Assembly (NCBI GenBank): GCA_963580285.1
Contig: OY757017.1
Span: 13,280,538 to 13,344,537 of the forward strand
Source of the DNA: Lucinisca nassula
Taxonomy: Eukaryota; Mollusca; Bivalvia; Lucinida; Lucinidae
Direction: 5' to 3'
Length of the DNA: 64,000 nucleotides
Under the pieces are notes generated by a model. It did no database searches. It was given only the letters and a program-made list of their open reading frames with translations, and had not been told where the DNA came from. This document shows, piece by piece, positions 32,553-44,455 of this stretch (positions are counted from its first letter, which is position 1; every line of letters begins with the position of its first letter). The translations under genes and the position numbers were made by a program.

Positions 32553-32667
32553 CTTTCATCACAGACTATCGTATTCATCCCAGGATCTTCACATCTACAC
32601 ACTTTGTCACAGCCGTCAGACAATGTCTGACCCTTCTTCAGTGGAACACCATTGTACACACAGAAAT
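32553..32667 (-). CDS. Exon 5: N-terminal half of VWC module c
   Basis: 115-bp exon with acceptor TATCTCAG and donor GTATTT. It encodes FCVYNGVPLKKGQTLSDGCD, KVCRCEDPG and IVCDER: five cysteines with canonical spacing. Phase 1 in, phase 2 out. The Trp found in most N-half exons (TTWEDGC, TSWQDGC, ESWDDGC) is replaced by Leu here (TLSDGC). The donor is weak (GTATTT), and a long foldback element begins only about 10 bp inside the following intron. Confidence 0.87.
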
Positions 32668-32899
32668 CTGAGATAAAAGATGGGTTATATGTTAGGATAA
32701 CATTCCCATGTGAGATAATTTTTTCTTGCACACTGGATAAGGAAATCCATAGTTTTAGCTTGGGACAGAAACTGTTCTAACCATGTCTTTCTTACCCAAA
32801 ATCAAATATTCTCATGTGTTTGATAAATACACTGGTTGAATACGGTCTCGTATGCACCGTCCTTAATGTTGACGTCATAACATGTGACGTGACGTCACT

Positions 32900-33150
32900 A
32901 AACATCATGCTGGTGTCATCAAAACATGGCGGACGTCGGCAACTGAAGTGATTGCAGTATTAAAAATCCACGCTCAGAAATGGAAGGTATGCAAGAAAAA
33001 GAATCTTACATGACTGTTAGGGGTGGATAGAAAATCAGTCCCTCAGGATAACTGTCCGACATCACTAGGCAAGCCTCTTGATGCTGGAGAGTGACCCTCA
33101 GGAAGGATATTTCCATCCACCCCTCACAACCATATAAGATTCTTATAATC
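32900..33150. mobile_element. Palindromic element, older copy (GGGTGGAT..ATCCACCC family)
   Basis: Diverged and inverted relative to the copies at 60836 and 63813: AGAATCTTACATGACTG, GGGGTGGATAGAAAAT, CTGTCCGACATCACTAGGCA, CCATCCACCCCTCAC, TAAGATTCTTAT. Confidence 0.6.
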
Positions 33151-33159
33151 TTTCATCGC

Positions 33160-33655
33160 TGTTAACAAATTGCAATTCATTATGGTAACACATCCATGTG
33201 ATATTCTGTTTGTTTTGTTTTGGGTTCCCAGTCAATTATTGGTATAAAACTCAGGGGAAACAACCTACGTCAGAGCAGTGATGTTGTAACCATTAGTAGG
33301 TTTGCCCACATTTACTACACAAAAGACATTTGTCACAACAAGCAGGTGCAGTCGGTGCAGTAGAAGAATCAAACATACTGAAATCTGTCTCAGAAATGTG
33401 GCTCTTTCTTTAAATAATTCAACACAAGCTTATTTCAGAATGATGTCGGAACTACCATTGTTTACAACGGAGAATCAAATCTTATGGCGAAGCTATCTAA
33501 GCCTTTTCAATGTTTCTTGGTAAAATTAGCTCACCGATGGGATGCAAATATTGTCTGTTACCAGCTGAAGTTTGTTTTCTGAAGACTCGTAATGTACATA
33601 TCTAGTTTGAAGCATTTTATCTACCCTATATGACGTAGGTTATCACCATTGAAAC
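33160..33655. other. Intronic DNA without a recognised gene or element
   Basis: A 73-codon open stretch at 33302-33523 has no recognisable similarity, splice context or repeats, and is probably chance. Confidence 0.4.
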
Positions 33656-33670
33656 TGTACAAGGAGTTGT

Positions 33671-33760
33671 TTGTTTGTTTTGTTTGATTTGAGGTTTAAC
33701 ATCCCCGTCAATACTGTAAAGGTCATTTTGGAGACGTTGCTTCCAATTTTGTGGGACTTT
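33671..33760 (-). mobile_element. 5'-truncated AAAC-tailed SINE with 13-bp duplication
   Basis: Only the 3' end (about 90 bp) is present, from (TTTG)n tail to GTGGGACTTT. It is flanked by TACAAGGAGTTGT at 33658-33670 and 33761-33773. A truncated 5' end with an exact duplication is the signature of target-primed retroposition. Confidence 0.88.
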
Positions 33761-33894
33761 TACAAGGAGTTGTGCACACAAGATAGCAATGGTAATGCAC
33801 AATAAGTACACATCTTGCTTATGAATTTGACTTGAAAATAATCAAGACAAGCCAGGATTTGTTTATGTTACATTATACTGCATTGTTTCAATTG

Positions 33895-34560
33895 CAATTT
33901 TATGGCCCAGTCAACATTCTTTAGGTCATATCAGGCCAGTCAGTTTACCAAACATATTTTCCTGGACAGGCTTATACATTAGTAGTTAATGCATATATGC
34001 CTATCTTCCAATCTGTTGGACATTGGCAAACAGTATAGACCCAGATCGGACGCGACAAAATACAGCGTCCAATCTGGGCCTACACTGTTTGCTTAAAGTA
34101 CATACATTTTCGTAAAACAAAACATGCCTGACACCCATATAATTGGAAAAGGACCAGTCCAAACTCATTAGGTGGAATATTCCATTTTAACATATGACGT
34201 CGCATCTGAGAATGAAATAATGCCATGCAATAAATTTAATAATCCACTTGTGGATTAAATATGCAAATTAGTTAGAAATGCCGCATAATATTACATGTAT
34301 GACGTCCTTAACAGTGTCACGTTTCCTAATGGCAGAATATTGACATTTTTTTATAAAACAATCATAAATAAAATGCGTTGATAAACAGAATCTTGCATTT
34401 GTGCTCATGTAATATTGAATTTATTTAACTTGAGGAAAAGGGATAAAATGCCGGGCAAAGTCTTGCATTTTATCCTTTTACCACAGCTCATTTAATAAAT
34501 TAAATAACACATGAACACTCATTTAAGATCCTCTGTGTCATATATGGGTTAACAATTTGT
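33895..34560. mobile_element. SINE fragment, hairpin MITE and foldback MITE
   Basis: 33895-34005 is a reversed tRNA-SINE 3' fragment. 34024-34095 is a GCAAACAGT hairpin. 34190-34560 is a foldback MITE (AATATTGAATTTATTTAAC / AATAAATTAAATAACAC) of the 8.82-kb family. Confidence 0.55.
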
Positions 34561-34574
34561 ACCATTAGGAAAAC

Positions 34575-34850
34575 ATGTCCATGTGAAATAATGGCGTCCA
34601 GCATGGTGGCAGAAATGATAAATATAAACATCTTTCTTATGTCTGCTTTAAACATAGATTGTGGGTGCTCGTTAGAAAGATTGTGGGTGCTTGTTAGAAC
34701 CGCCTCAATGAGGTGGTTCTAACAAGTACCCACAATCTATGTTTTTGAGCAGAAATAAGGCAGATAATGTATACCCCAGTAAACACCAATTTTCTCTATA
34801 TAAAGTGGGGTTTGGAAGGGTCTTCATTTCACGGACTTGTTATCGTGATG
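34575..34850. mobile_element. Hairpin MITE, GTGGGTACTCG family
   Basis: Hairpin TTAGAACCGCCTCAATGAGG and complement, with ATAGATTGTGGGTGCTCGTT partly duplicated. Ends resemble CATGTCCATGTG / GGACTTGTTATCGTGATG. Confidence 0.65.
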
Positions 34851-35279
34851 AGTGCACATTCTTTCATGAGAAACTGAAAACTTCCATTCTTGAATCAGTG
34901 GAAGAGATGCTGCATTGTGTCACCCCAAGGAATAAGTATTTTCTACAAGTGTTTTTCACGTTACATTTTCATGTGCGATGTCATCTATGGCTATTGTTTA
35001 TAACATCCTGAAGAAGCCTTGACGGCAAAACATTGATGTTAATACATGATAAAGATTATTTTGTGTCTCTGTTGATTTACTATACAAAATTATCAACAAA
35101 TGTTTGTTGACATCAAAATCAGATGGATATTGGCGAGATTTATGTCATTTTTAACAGCATTCTGAATATGCAAACAATTCAACTTGTGATTTTATAAATT
35201 ATTAGTAATTCAAGAATAGCGACCGTTCAGGCTTGTTTCAATGCATTGAAATTTGCTGGGTCCCTCAGGAGATAACAAT

Positions 35280-35475
35280 ATGAAAACATGCCTATACAAA
35301 TATATGGTAAATTTTACCGCTGATAAAATGAAACTTTCGGATGAAAACTTGTGATATTTTTCTTAGCAGAAATAAGAATAATAATGCATACCCCTGTAAA
35401 CCCCTTTTTTACTAAATGTATATAAAAGTGGGGTTTAAGGGAGTCAAAATTATATAGGTGTGTTTGTGGGATGAA
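35280..35475. mobile_element. Hairpin MITE with central hairpin deleted
   Basis: Ends GAAAACATGCCTATACAAAT and ATTATATAGGTGTGTTTGTG; internal AAGTGGGGTTTAAGGG arm. Same family as 4697. Confidence 0.6.
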
Positions 35476-35550
35476 TTAGTACTCAGCCTATGAACTAACG
35501 TTCTAAGAACCTCCCTGGTACCAAACAAATACTTATATTAACCCTTAGCC

Positions 35551-35846
35551 GGCCTCGGTAGCTCAGTTGAATGCGCGTCTGACTGGTGATCAGGCGGACG
35601 CAGGTAAGATACCTGCCAGGGTCGGCAATTCTTTTGTGGAGATTGGTCATGAAATCTTTTCTACGGCCATTCTCTCCCTTCCTCTGATTCAAGAAGGGTA
35701 GTTGTCAGTTTCTGGCGAAAGAATGTGCACTGTACTCATTAACAGCTTACATATAAGCCTGCCCAGGAAAGTGTTGATTGGTAAACTGACCCGCTCAAAA
35801 ATGACCTAAAATAGTGTTGACTGGGTCATTAAACTCCAAAACAAAC
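35551..35846 (+). mobile_element. tRNA-derived SINE (GGCCTCGGTAGCTCAG head)
   Basis: Head with box A GGTAGCTCAGTTGAATGCG and a degenerate box B; body TTTGTGGAGATTGGTCATGA and GTTTCTGGCGAAAGAATGTG; 3' end GGGTCATTAAACTCC plus AAAACAAAC. Copies at 58190 (truncated) and 61513. Confidence 0.78.
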
Positions 35847-35866
35847 AAATATTAACCCTTAAGATG

Positions 35867-36305
35867 TCAACAAAAACAATTGTCGTCTGCTTTGTTGTTA
35901 AAATGCATTGTCGCAAACTGTGTGGACCGAGTTCAGACTGCTCCTCTAAAAAGCGGTCTGATCATGATCCACACTGTTTGCCTGTAGGCAATAATATTTT
36001 TAACCCATTGTATGTGGGAAAGCCCTAAAGGGGTACCTTGGCAAACGGTGCAGGCCCAGTGCAGGCATTCTGCGGCGTCTGATCAAGGCCTGCACTATTT
36101 GCTAACAGAATTTTCCGTTAAAAATAGAACAAAAATGTAAAGATAGGCCTACCACCCCTTATATGACCAACGGACTTGTCCAACATACAGCAATGGAAGA
36201 GTCCATTAGCATACAATGGGTTAAGAAGTTTGCAAGTAGCTGCGCTGTAGCAGACGACATAAACAGACGTCTTTTTGAGATGCAGTTTTTCTTGGCCTCT
36301 TGCAT
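35867..36305. mobile_element. GCAGACGACA-ended MITE containing a TTAA MITE
   Basis: Outer element: CAATTGTCGTCTGCTTTGTT at left, GTAGCAGACGACATAAACAG at right. Inner element 36000-36224: TTAACCCATTGTATGTGGG to CATACAATGGGTTAA, with its own hairpin. TTAA at both ends of the inner element shows the order of insertion. Confidence 0.75.
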
Positions 36306-36342
36306 GAAATGACCCCTTTATTCCCTGGGTCCGCTTACTTAC

Positions 36343-36479
36343 CAACTTTCGGTGCAGGGGTGAGTGTTGGTGTGGGGCTGGGATTCGGTGATGTACACTG
36401 CGGCATTTGACAACAAATGGGGTCGTTAGGATCTGGTACAAACACACATGTTGGTTGAATATTGTTGTACACTGGACAC
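36343..36479 (-). CDS. Exon 4: C-terminal half of VWC module b plus short P/T linker
   Basis: 137-bp exon with acceptor ATGTTTACAG and donor GTAAGTAAG. It completes module b: CPVYNNIQPTCVFVPDPND, then PICCQMPQC, giving cysteines 6-10. One residue is inserted between the Asp and the CC pair compared with the other modules. A 17-residue linker follows (TSPNPSPTPTLTPAPKV), again free of Cys and rich in Pro and Thr. Phase 2 in, phase 1 out. This is the shortest linker attached to a C-half exon in the window, against about 1240 residues in exon 8. Confidence 0.87.
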
Positions 36480-36699
36480 CTGTAAACATATAACGTTGCA
36501 CTCAGAGGATCAGTAATGATAGTCGGGGATTTGAAATTCGTAGCACGCGTATTTAAGGAGTTTAATGCACCTTACTTTCTCACACTTAACTATGATACGA
36601 ATTTATTTAGAGGTCTCTCAGCATCTTGAAAATGGAGTTAGAAAATCAAAAAAGTGGGGAAAAAGACATAAAAAGGGCAGATAAATGTTCCTACCCTCT

Positions 36700-37560
36700 T
36701 TTCTCATTTAAGCATCCAAACAATTCCAAACGACATCACCTCTGAAACTACAAGGCCAATTGGAACCAAATTATATGTGAAGCCGCCATGGGGTGGAAGA
36801 ACAAACATATATTCTGAATATCTGGGTCACATGACCAAAATGTCCGCCATGCCCATATATGGTAAAAACCTTTGAAAATCGCCTTCTCAGGAACCAATCG
36901 ACCGATGAACTTGAAACTTGGAATACAATATATGGGACCCGGGCCCTATCGATTTTGTTCAAATAATGATATTTCGTTGACCTTGACCTTTCTTACGTCA
37001 AGGTCATATGCGGTCACTTAGGATTTTGTATGGAAAAGACAGGGTTTTCTGGTTCTGTTGCAGCTTATGACATCAAAGTTGATATTTGCAATCAGCTAAA
37101 TAATCCTGGGGCCATAAGATTAAATAGTTTTTAATTTTTCTAAAACTATTGGGCTAACTGATACCAAATTACATATACTGCATCAGTGTGGTCGAGAAAT
37201 CCAAGTTTGTTAGAGGGATCTGTGTGATCGGCACACCAATAAACGGCTAAAAGGGATTTTAAATTCTGCATGTCAGGAAATACAAGACCTTGGTTTGCAG
37301 CATTTTGGACTCTAGCCCTAAGATGGTTCAAAGCTGACTATAATGTATGCGACGGCAACAAAAGAAAACAATGGTTGATTTCAAAATAATTTGGCATCAA
37401 TGGTCCTGGAATTGGCCTCTACTAAACCACTATGGTCTGTTAAAATAAATTTAAACGGGTGTGTGTGTGTTGGGGGGGGGGGGGTTATTTTATGCTCACT
37501 TGAGCTCTGGTGAGCGTAGTTTCCCATCGGCCGCTTGTTTACAATTTTGTGTTCAGGGAA
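36700..37560. mobile_element. Pearl-like/Helitron-like relic
   Basis: Two diverged core units (GGCCAATTGGAACCAAATTA; GGGCTAACTGATACCAAATT) and a GT/G tract (37458-37490) before a terminal hairpin-like TGCTCACTTGAGCTCTGGTG plus AGC. Confidence 0.5.
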
Positions 37561-38639
37561 AAGTCGCGTAAACTTGATGGCAAGCGTAAGCCATATCTAT
37601 TTTCTGCTTTACTGATTGCGCGTGTTTGGTTATCTTTTGTTGCATACCTTCATAGACAACTAATTAGTGACCAGTGGTAGTTTGGTATGAAGTTACCATG
37701 ACAGCAATACCTCTGAAAAACGACAATGTTCAGTGAAGATAACAGCCCGGCCCTATTTCAGTTTTGTTTTTTCAAAGGGTTGGCAGATTTTTCTTCAGTA
37801 TTTCATAATTGAAGGAAAGTCGTGTTTTAATGCGTTTACGCCTCTTAACAATCAAGCCTCCTTTTGACTGAAGGTGTGCGAAATTTTACTGCGAACAAAA
37901 AAGAAACATTATACAGTATTCGGTGGAACGATTTTACTTAAATGTTTTAGAGGTTTATTGTTTTGGTTTTTAACATTAATTTGCTGCAAAAAAAGATATG
38001 CTACTAAATTTAAATAACGGCATCTAATTCTCCAGCTGCGGATTTGATTTACTTCAGCTTATTTGCTGATTGAATGACTCTGGTTTTGGGCGATCATTTG
38101 GCAAACATGCGCAAATTGAGGTCGCCAAGTTACATGAAGATGCAGAAAAGTTCAGGCGAGGGTCGGTGTTGAACCCAATGTTCCCACCCTTCTGGACAAA
38201 AGTGAAGAGAAGAAGCTTGATGTACGTAGGAATTGTAACATTTATTATGCCAAACATCGTCCCTGTTCACTGTTCAATATATCTAACATATAAGGTTTCA
38301 ACCTCGAGTAAATTAACCCGCCCGCCTAGTTCCTTTTATATGTACGAACGCATGTCCGTCAGAACGCATGAAGGTAAGTGGCCGATGCTCTGTCTCTGGT
38401 AGGGTTAACCGGAGCCTAACTGTTTGGTTTCCTTTGCTGCAGAATTCTAGCTATTTCAAGCTGTCTAGTCCTCATCGTTGTTTCATCTCTTTAGTCGTTT
38501 GATTTTCTGTTCTCGGAGATGTTGCACTGATGAGCTAGAACTCCATCATGTAGAGTGAACAACATCGGTTTTAACCACAACAATCAAGAGCGAGTAGTGT
38601 GACCATCTAAAATCTATTAAAGTGTCCAACCCCACCTCG

Positions 38640-38945
38640 GCCCCCGTCGTCGATTCTTTTTTGTGTTTTATTATTTTCATTGTTAGTCCTTAAGATGTAT
38701 GTATTGCTAATGCCTATTTTATTTTGGATAGCCGTTCGGTCATGTGGGGAGATAACTGTCATTCTGGCTTTCCATCCGTGACGTTTTCATTTTGGTGTTT
38801 TGAATGGGAGGTGCGAGATATTTTGTATAGATTCCTGATCATTGCATACACTCTGTTTTTCAAATGTAATAACTCCTGATGGCTTGTTATAGAAGGGGGT
38901 TGACGCGTCGTTAAACACGAAATCATCATCATCATCATTGTTATA
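38640..38945 (+). mobile_element. Retroelement 3' end with (ATC)n tail
   Basis: Ends GACGCGTCGTTAAACACGAA plus ATCATCATCATCATC, a tail typical of LINE/SINE 3' ends. Its ATTTTGGATAGCCGTT segment recurs at 2.6 kb. No reverse transcriptase was recognised upstream, so it is either a truncated LINE or a SINE. Confidence 0.55.
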
Positions 38946-38949
38946 GAAG

Positions 38950-40490
38950 GCCTTTTTTAGCCAATCTATATGAGACAATTGAGGTGGTTGGGTGAGGCAA
39001 AGGTGACGTGTATCTTGCGTCAATAGGACGTACAGCTGATAGTGGCTTACAGCTGGACAAGACCTGCTGTTCTTCCAGCAGTTAAAGGTAGATGAGGAAA
39101 ACTGTTATTTCTTCTGTTTCTGCTTTTCCATTTTCCCATTTCTCCTCTGCCCCTTACTTTCATTTGCTCAACTATCTCTTCTGTCGCTTTTCTCACTTTC
39201 TCTGGAGAGAGGACAAAAATGAACAACAAGGGGTGACGTGTCTTTAAACCCAAAACAATCTATATATGGAACAAATGTCAGAAAAAGGAAGTAGTAATAA
39301 AGGAGATGAAGAACAAATTAATCAGTGTGTGACAAGAGACACAGGATGATTAAGAGCTAATGGTGAATAGAGGGACAAGGCTATCGTAGGCAGGTCGCCC
39401 AACAAAACGGTAGAAAGTAAGTGCAGGTGACATCTTAAGATGCACGTTTACAGGTTATACCACAACTCAGGGAAAGGGGAAGATAGAAGAATGTTTAAGG
39501 AATGGCTTTACGTTACATTAAACCTCGGGTACAATTTATTTTAGTCGTGCGACTTAACAGAAAATAAGGTACCCAGTAAGATTTCAAGTGGCCAGTAGCA
39601 TTTACGTGTTTAAAATATAATAATGTCGATGTTACTTTGGGAGCCTTCAGCACAAACCGGAAAGTTTGGATACTGATTCTTGAAATATACAATGTATTCA
39701 TTAAATATTGATTGTTTCAAGTCACCAGTTTAGAGAATCACTTGCCAGTTCACCCGCTGACAAATATGCTTGGTGATGTATATTCCCCTCACTAAATATA
39801 AACCGGAAGTAAATGGCCATCACTAACTTTTCAAAAATATATCTATCGGTCCCTGTTATGATACATCTATGACCAGCCAGTAAAATAATTTAGTTTAAAT
39901 TGGTTTTAGTGTAATTTTTTATCACGATCTGTGACACAACAGGAAAAAGTGGTACAATGGTCCATAGGTTTCGGAGTCCCTTGTTCATGCCCGGATTGAA
40001 ACAGAGTCATCTCGTTTAATATGCACGTGCAAAAATACCCATCCTTCATACTGACGAAAAAAAATTGTTTCAAAAAGTACTAACAATTATTTAGCGCGAA
40101 AATAGTGTCAAATTTACCAAAATTTTGGGGTCAAATTTCAATGGTCAAAATTTATGGTAACACCGGATGTAATTACGTCATATCATGAATTTTGGTGTCT
40201 TCGAGTATTGACAAATATTTTGGCTGATGCAATAAATCAACATTCATATGTAAGCGCAAGCTACACATAACTAAACTCAACCCAACTATACCATCCGCAT
40301 GGGGATGGGTGTAAACTCATAGAATTTTCAACCCCTTTTCCCCACCAGATTTGCTAAATAATCACATGTCATATAGGTTAGGCTCCTATCTCAATTAAAC
40401 GGCACAAATAAAGCGTGAGAATTTTGGGTGCATTAAATGTTTCGAAATCTGGTCTCAAATCCCGGACTATGAATCGGCAAATAAATGTGT
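38950..40490. other. Mostly single-copy intronic DNA
   Basis: No gene, tandem repeat or hairpin stands out over about 1.5 kb, the longest such stretch in the window. Short open stretches lack similarity or coding composition that I can recognise. Confidence 0.45.
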
Positions 40491-40494
40491 CAAC

Positions 40495-40760
40495 ATGTTT
40501 GTCTATACCCTTAGCATGTCAATCACAACAATTTTGTCATCTGCTTTGTTGTCTGCTGATTACTTTAAAAGTCATTGTTGTAAACAGTGTGGACCCAGAT
40601 CAGACTGCTCCTTTAGGAGCAGTCTGATCTGGGCCCCCACTGTTTGCCTGTATGCAAAAATATTTTTAAAAACTTTGTAAGAAGATTCAACAGACGACAT
40701 AAGCAGAAGACATTTTCAGATGTAGATTTTCTCTGTGATTTAAGGGTTAAAAATCAATGT
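40495..40760. mobile_element. GCAGACGACA-type MITE with central hairpin
   Basis: Hairpin GTGTGGACCCAGATCAGACT and complement, ends TTTGTTGTCTGC and CAGACGACATAAGCAG. A degenerate second copy follows to about 41030. Confidence 0.6.
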
Positions 40761-41115
40761 AGATCCAGGTCAGATTACTCCTGCACTGTTTGCACAGATA
40801 CCATCAAAAACTTGCAAAAAGATGCAGCAGACGAAATAAACAGACAACATTTTAAGATACATTTTTTCTTGACATCTAAAGGTTTAACAGGAATGGGTAT
40901 ACTGGACAGGTTTTCTGCTCCTCTGATCTGGGTCCCCACTGTTTGACTGTATGCAAAACTATTTTTATAAACTTTGCAAGAAAATGCAGCAGACACCATA
41001 AACATTTTCATAGACAGCTTTTCTTGCCATCCTAGGGATGGTTTTCTGCTATTTTTACACTGGAGACAAGGGCACTGCCTATCTGGGCTTGGAGAAATGG
41101 ATTGGGCTGCATGTT

Positions 41116-44100
41116 CATACCTGTGATATCTCCCGGATCATGCGGAAGCTCCCGCATTTGAGGCATACCTCCCGCTCTCCCGTCCGGGAGACAGAATCTC
41201 CCGCATTTGCAATTTTCCTGTCCCCGATTTTTTCCAGAGCTACAATTTGCGGTAAACGGTAATAGACTTAAAATTTTCTCTGCTGAAAGCAATTAACAAG
41301 TAAGCAGGAGAATATATCGGACACCTAACGGTAAACATCAACTTCAAAAAGCCGATAATCCTTTCCGTCTCAGCTGGCTGCACAGAATAAACATGACCTG
41401 GCTGCCAGTAAAGATTACATAAGCTGACATAATTTATTTACCGTTATCTCTTAGGAGATCGGTGCATCTGCACTCAGTAGTTTTGAACAGTGACACTAAC
41501 AGTTCTATTTCAATTATATTTAGCCTAGATTTAATTGAAATTGTGCGTTTATTTTCCCATTTTTTTATCACTGTTTGTTCCTTTAATATCACTCTCCCAT
41601 ATGGCTTTTTTTATATTTTATGTAAACTTAGAAATTTTGATTTTGAAAGTGGAAAATAGTTTTAATTTACCATCAATAACGAGTAATTACTAAAAGTCAT
41701 GAAATCAACAGCAGATTTTCTTATTTGGAAATTGCTCCCCTTGATTAAGCTTTGTACAAGTACTGTATTTAAAAAGATTTGTGACCGGGAACTTCATGTT
41801 AGTGAAATCTATAATTAGTGTGCATTTATTAGCTCACCTGACCGAAGGTCATGGTGAGCTTTTGTGACTGTGAGATGTCCGGCGTCGTCGTGCATCGTCC
41901 GTCGTGCGTCGTCCGTGCGTAATATTTTCTTGTGAACACACCAGAGGTCACAGTTTTGTGCCAATCATCATAAAACTTGGTCAGAATGATCACCATGACA
42001 ATATCTCGGTCAAGTTCGAATGTGGGTCATGTGGGGTCAAAAAGTAGGTCAGTAGGTCAAATCATATAAAACTTTGTGAACATACTAGAGGCCACAGTTT
42101 TGGTCTGATCATCATTAAACTTGCTCAGAATTATCATCTTAACAATATCTCGGTCAAGTTCGAATATGGGTCATGTCGGGTCAAAAAGTAGGTTAGTAGG
42201 TCAAATCATAGAGAAACCTTGTGAACACACTAGAGGCCACCGTTTTGGACCAATCATCATCAATTTATCTCAGAATGATCATCTTGACAATATCTCTGTC
42301 ATGTCACAGAAAAACCTTGTGAACACACTAGAGGCCACAGTTTTATTGTGATCATCATCAAACTTGCTAAGAATGACCATCTTGACAATATCTAAGTAAA
42401 TTTCGAAAATGGGTCATGTTGTGTCAAAATGTAGGTCAGTAGGTCAAACCATTATAAAACCTTGTGAACACACTAGAGGCCACAGTTTTGGTCCAATCGT
42501 CATTAATCTGAATGATCATCTTGACAATATCTCAGTCAAGTTTGAATATGGATCATGTTGGGTAAAAAAGTAGGTCAGTAGGTCAAATTGAAGAAAAACC
42601 TTGTCAACACACTAGAGGCCACAGATTTAGATTTTCATCAACCTTGCCCAGAAAGCTCATCTTGACAATATCTAAGTCAAATTGGCAAAAAGTAGGTCAG
42701 TAGGTCAAATTATTAATAAACCTTGTGAACAAACTAGAGGCTACAGTTTTAGTCCGATCTTCATCAAACTTGCTCAGAATGATCTTCTTGACAATATCTC
42801 GGTTAAGTTCGAATATGGGTCATGTTGGGTCAAAAAGTAGGTCAGTAGGTCAAATCATAGAAAAACGTTCTGAACACACTAGAGGCCACAATTTTAGTCA
42901 GATTATCATCAAACTTGCTCAGAGTGATCATCTTGACAATATCTTGATCAACTTTAAAAATCAAAAGTAGATCATTAGGTTATTTTGTCATAACAGTGGA
43001 TCCGTTTAAGATAGAGCCTGCATATTTGGCATGTAGGTTCCTTGTGACAAGGGCTTCCCCTCATACAAAAATGACCTGTAACCTTGACATATGACCTTCT
43101 TTATCATCACTTTTGAACCATTTGAGATAGTGCCTTCATATTTGGCATGTTTGTTCTGTTTGACAAGGACTTCCCACCCATATAAATATTTGACCTGTGA
43201 CCTTGACCTTTGACCTACTTAATCATAACTTTTGAACTATTTGAGATAGAGCCTTCATAGTTAGCATGTGTGTTTCTTCTGACAAGGGCCTCCCACCCAT
43301 ACACACAATTTTACCTGCGACCTTGACCTTTGACCTACTTCACCATAACTTTTGAGCCATTTGAGATAGAGCCTTCATATATGGCATGTAGGCTCCTTGT
43401 GACAAGGGCTTCCCACACATACAACATTTTTGACCTTTGACCTTTTTTGTCATAACTTTTGAACCATTTAAATTAACACAGAGCCTTCATAATTGGCATG
43501 TAGGTTCCTTGTGACAAGGTCTTCCCACTCGTGCAAAAAATTTTGACCTTGACCTGTGACCTACTTAATCATAACTTTTGAACCATTTGAGATGGAGCCT
43601 TCATATTTGGCATGTATATTCCTTGTGAGAGGGGCTTCCCACTCATACAAAAAGTTTGACCTTGACCTACTTTATCATAACTTTTGAACCATTTGAGATA
43701 GATCCTTTATATTGGCATGTATGCTCCTCCTGACAAGGCACCGTACTATATTACCTACCATTTCATTTCTTCAGTGTGGATCTGGTGAGAGATCCAGGGC
43801 ATCATTATATCAAGGTTTGGATGTAACAAAATTTACATTTTAAACAAATAAAGACTCAGCATTTTTTTTTCCTGGGATTCTCACTAATTTTGGGGGGCCA
43901 ACCTGAACAGTATTAATTTCAGCATGGACTGCTTTACCTATACATGTATTTATGAACAGGGTATTCTGAGAAAGGCCAAAAAAGTTGCCTGCACAGACTT
44001 TATGAAGGAGTGTAAATAGTGCTAGAAGTAATGCTTATCATTGAAGAGAACTTTGTGCTTTGGGTCTGTTCAGTAGCAGTAAAACCCAGCACTGGATAAA

Positions 44101-44455
44101 GAGGAGGACTGGAAACATTTCGGGATATCTTTTCTAATCAAGTATTTCTACAATAAAGCATGTTGCGGGTACTTTCAACAATCAGGTGATTCTGACAAAT
44201 ACCCACAACATCACATCAATGGACTTGTGGTCACAGCATTGTTTGTAAACAACCTACAACTTGCTATTTTGAAATTAAACTTGACAAAATATGTTCTTAT
44301 CATTATAATTAAGTAGTTCCAGTTCCTTTGTACATCTAAACCACAAAAAATGACTAGAAAAAAAAACACTTAAAGTCTCCCTCATTGGGACCCCAATCTC
44401 CCTCATCTGAGAAGCAAATCTCCCTCATGGTCAACATAAAATTATCACAGGTATG
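41116..44455. mobile_element. 3.34-kb DNA element inserted in a SINE
   Basis: Inverted ends CATACCTGTGAT (41116) and ATCACAGGTATG (to 44455), flanked by CATGTT at 41110-41115 and 44456-44461. The interrupted SINE reads straight across the junction: its head ends GGGCTGCATG at left and it resumes CATGTTGCTTCCATGCAGAG at right. Near both ends are CTCCCGCATT / CTCCCTCAT motifs. No transposase was recognised; a pearl-like element occupies much of it. Confidence 0.75.
41838..43740 (-). mobile_element. Pearl-like element, two different core arrays
   Basis: Read on the minus strand it ends in CACCATGACCTTCGGTCAGG plus TGAGCTAA, preceded by a CGTCGT/CGTCCGTCG tract (about 41880-41925). Core 1 is about eight units with TTGACAATATCTCGGTCAAG. 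Core 2 is about seven units with CATAACTTTTGAACCATTTG and GCATGTAGGTTCCTTGTGAC. The terminus is shared with the 51-57-kb and 59-kb elements, but the cores are not. Confidence 0.65.

Noticed and set aside
35000..35085. CCTGAAGAAGCCTTGACGGC, reminiscent of a Penelope-type 3' end
   Set aside because: No GIY-YIG or reverse transcriptase sequence nearby; too short to support an element call.
35551..35625. Possible tRNA gene with TAGCTCAG box A
   Set aside because: The tRNA-like part continues into a SINE body with an AAAC tail, acceptor stem pairing is poor, and other copies have the same body.
38070..38402. 110-codon plus-strand ORF
   Set aside because: No recognisable domain, no exon-like context in phase with anything, and it overlaps a probable old repeat. 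Treated as chance.
38518..38570. Hammerhead-ribozyme-like CTGATGAG between complementary GATGTTG and CAACATC
   Set aside because: The required GAAA core after stem II is absent, and the stems do not fit a standard hammerhead.
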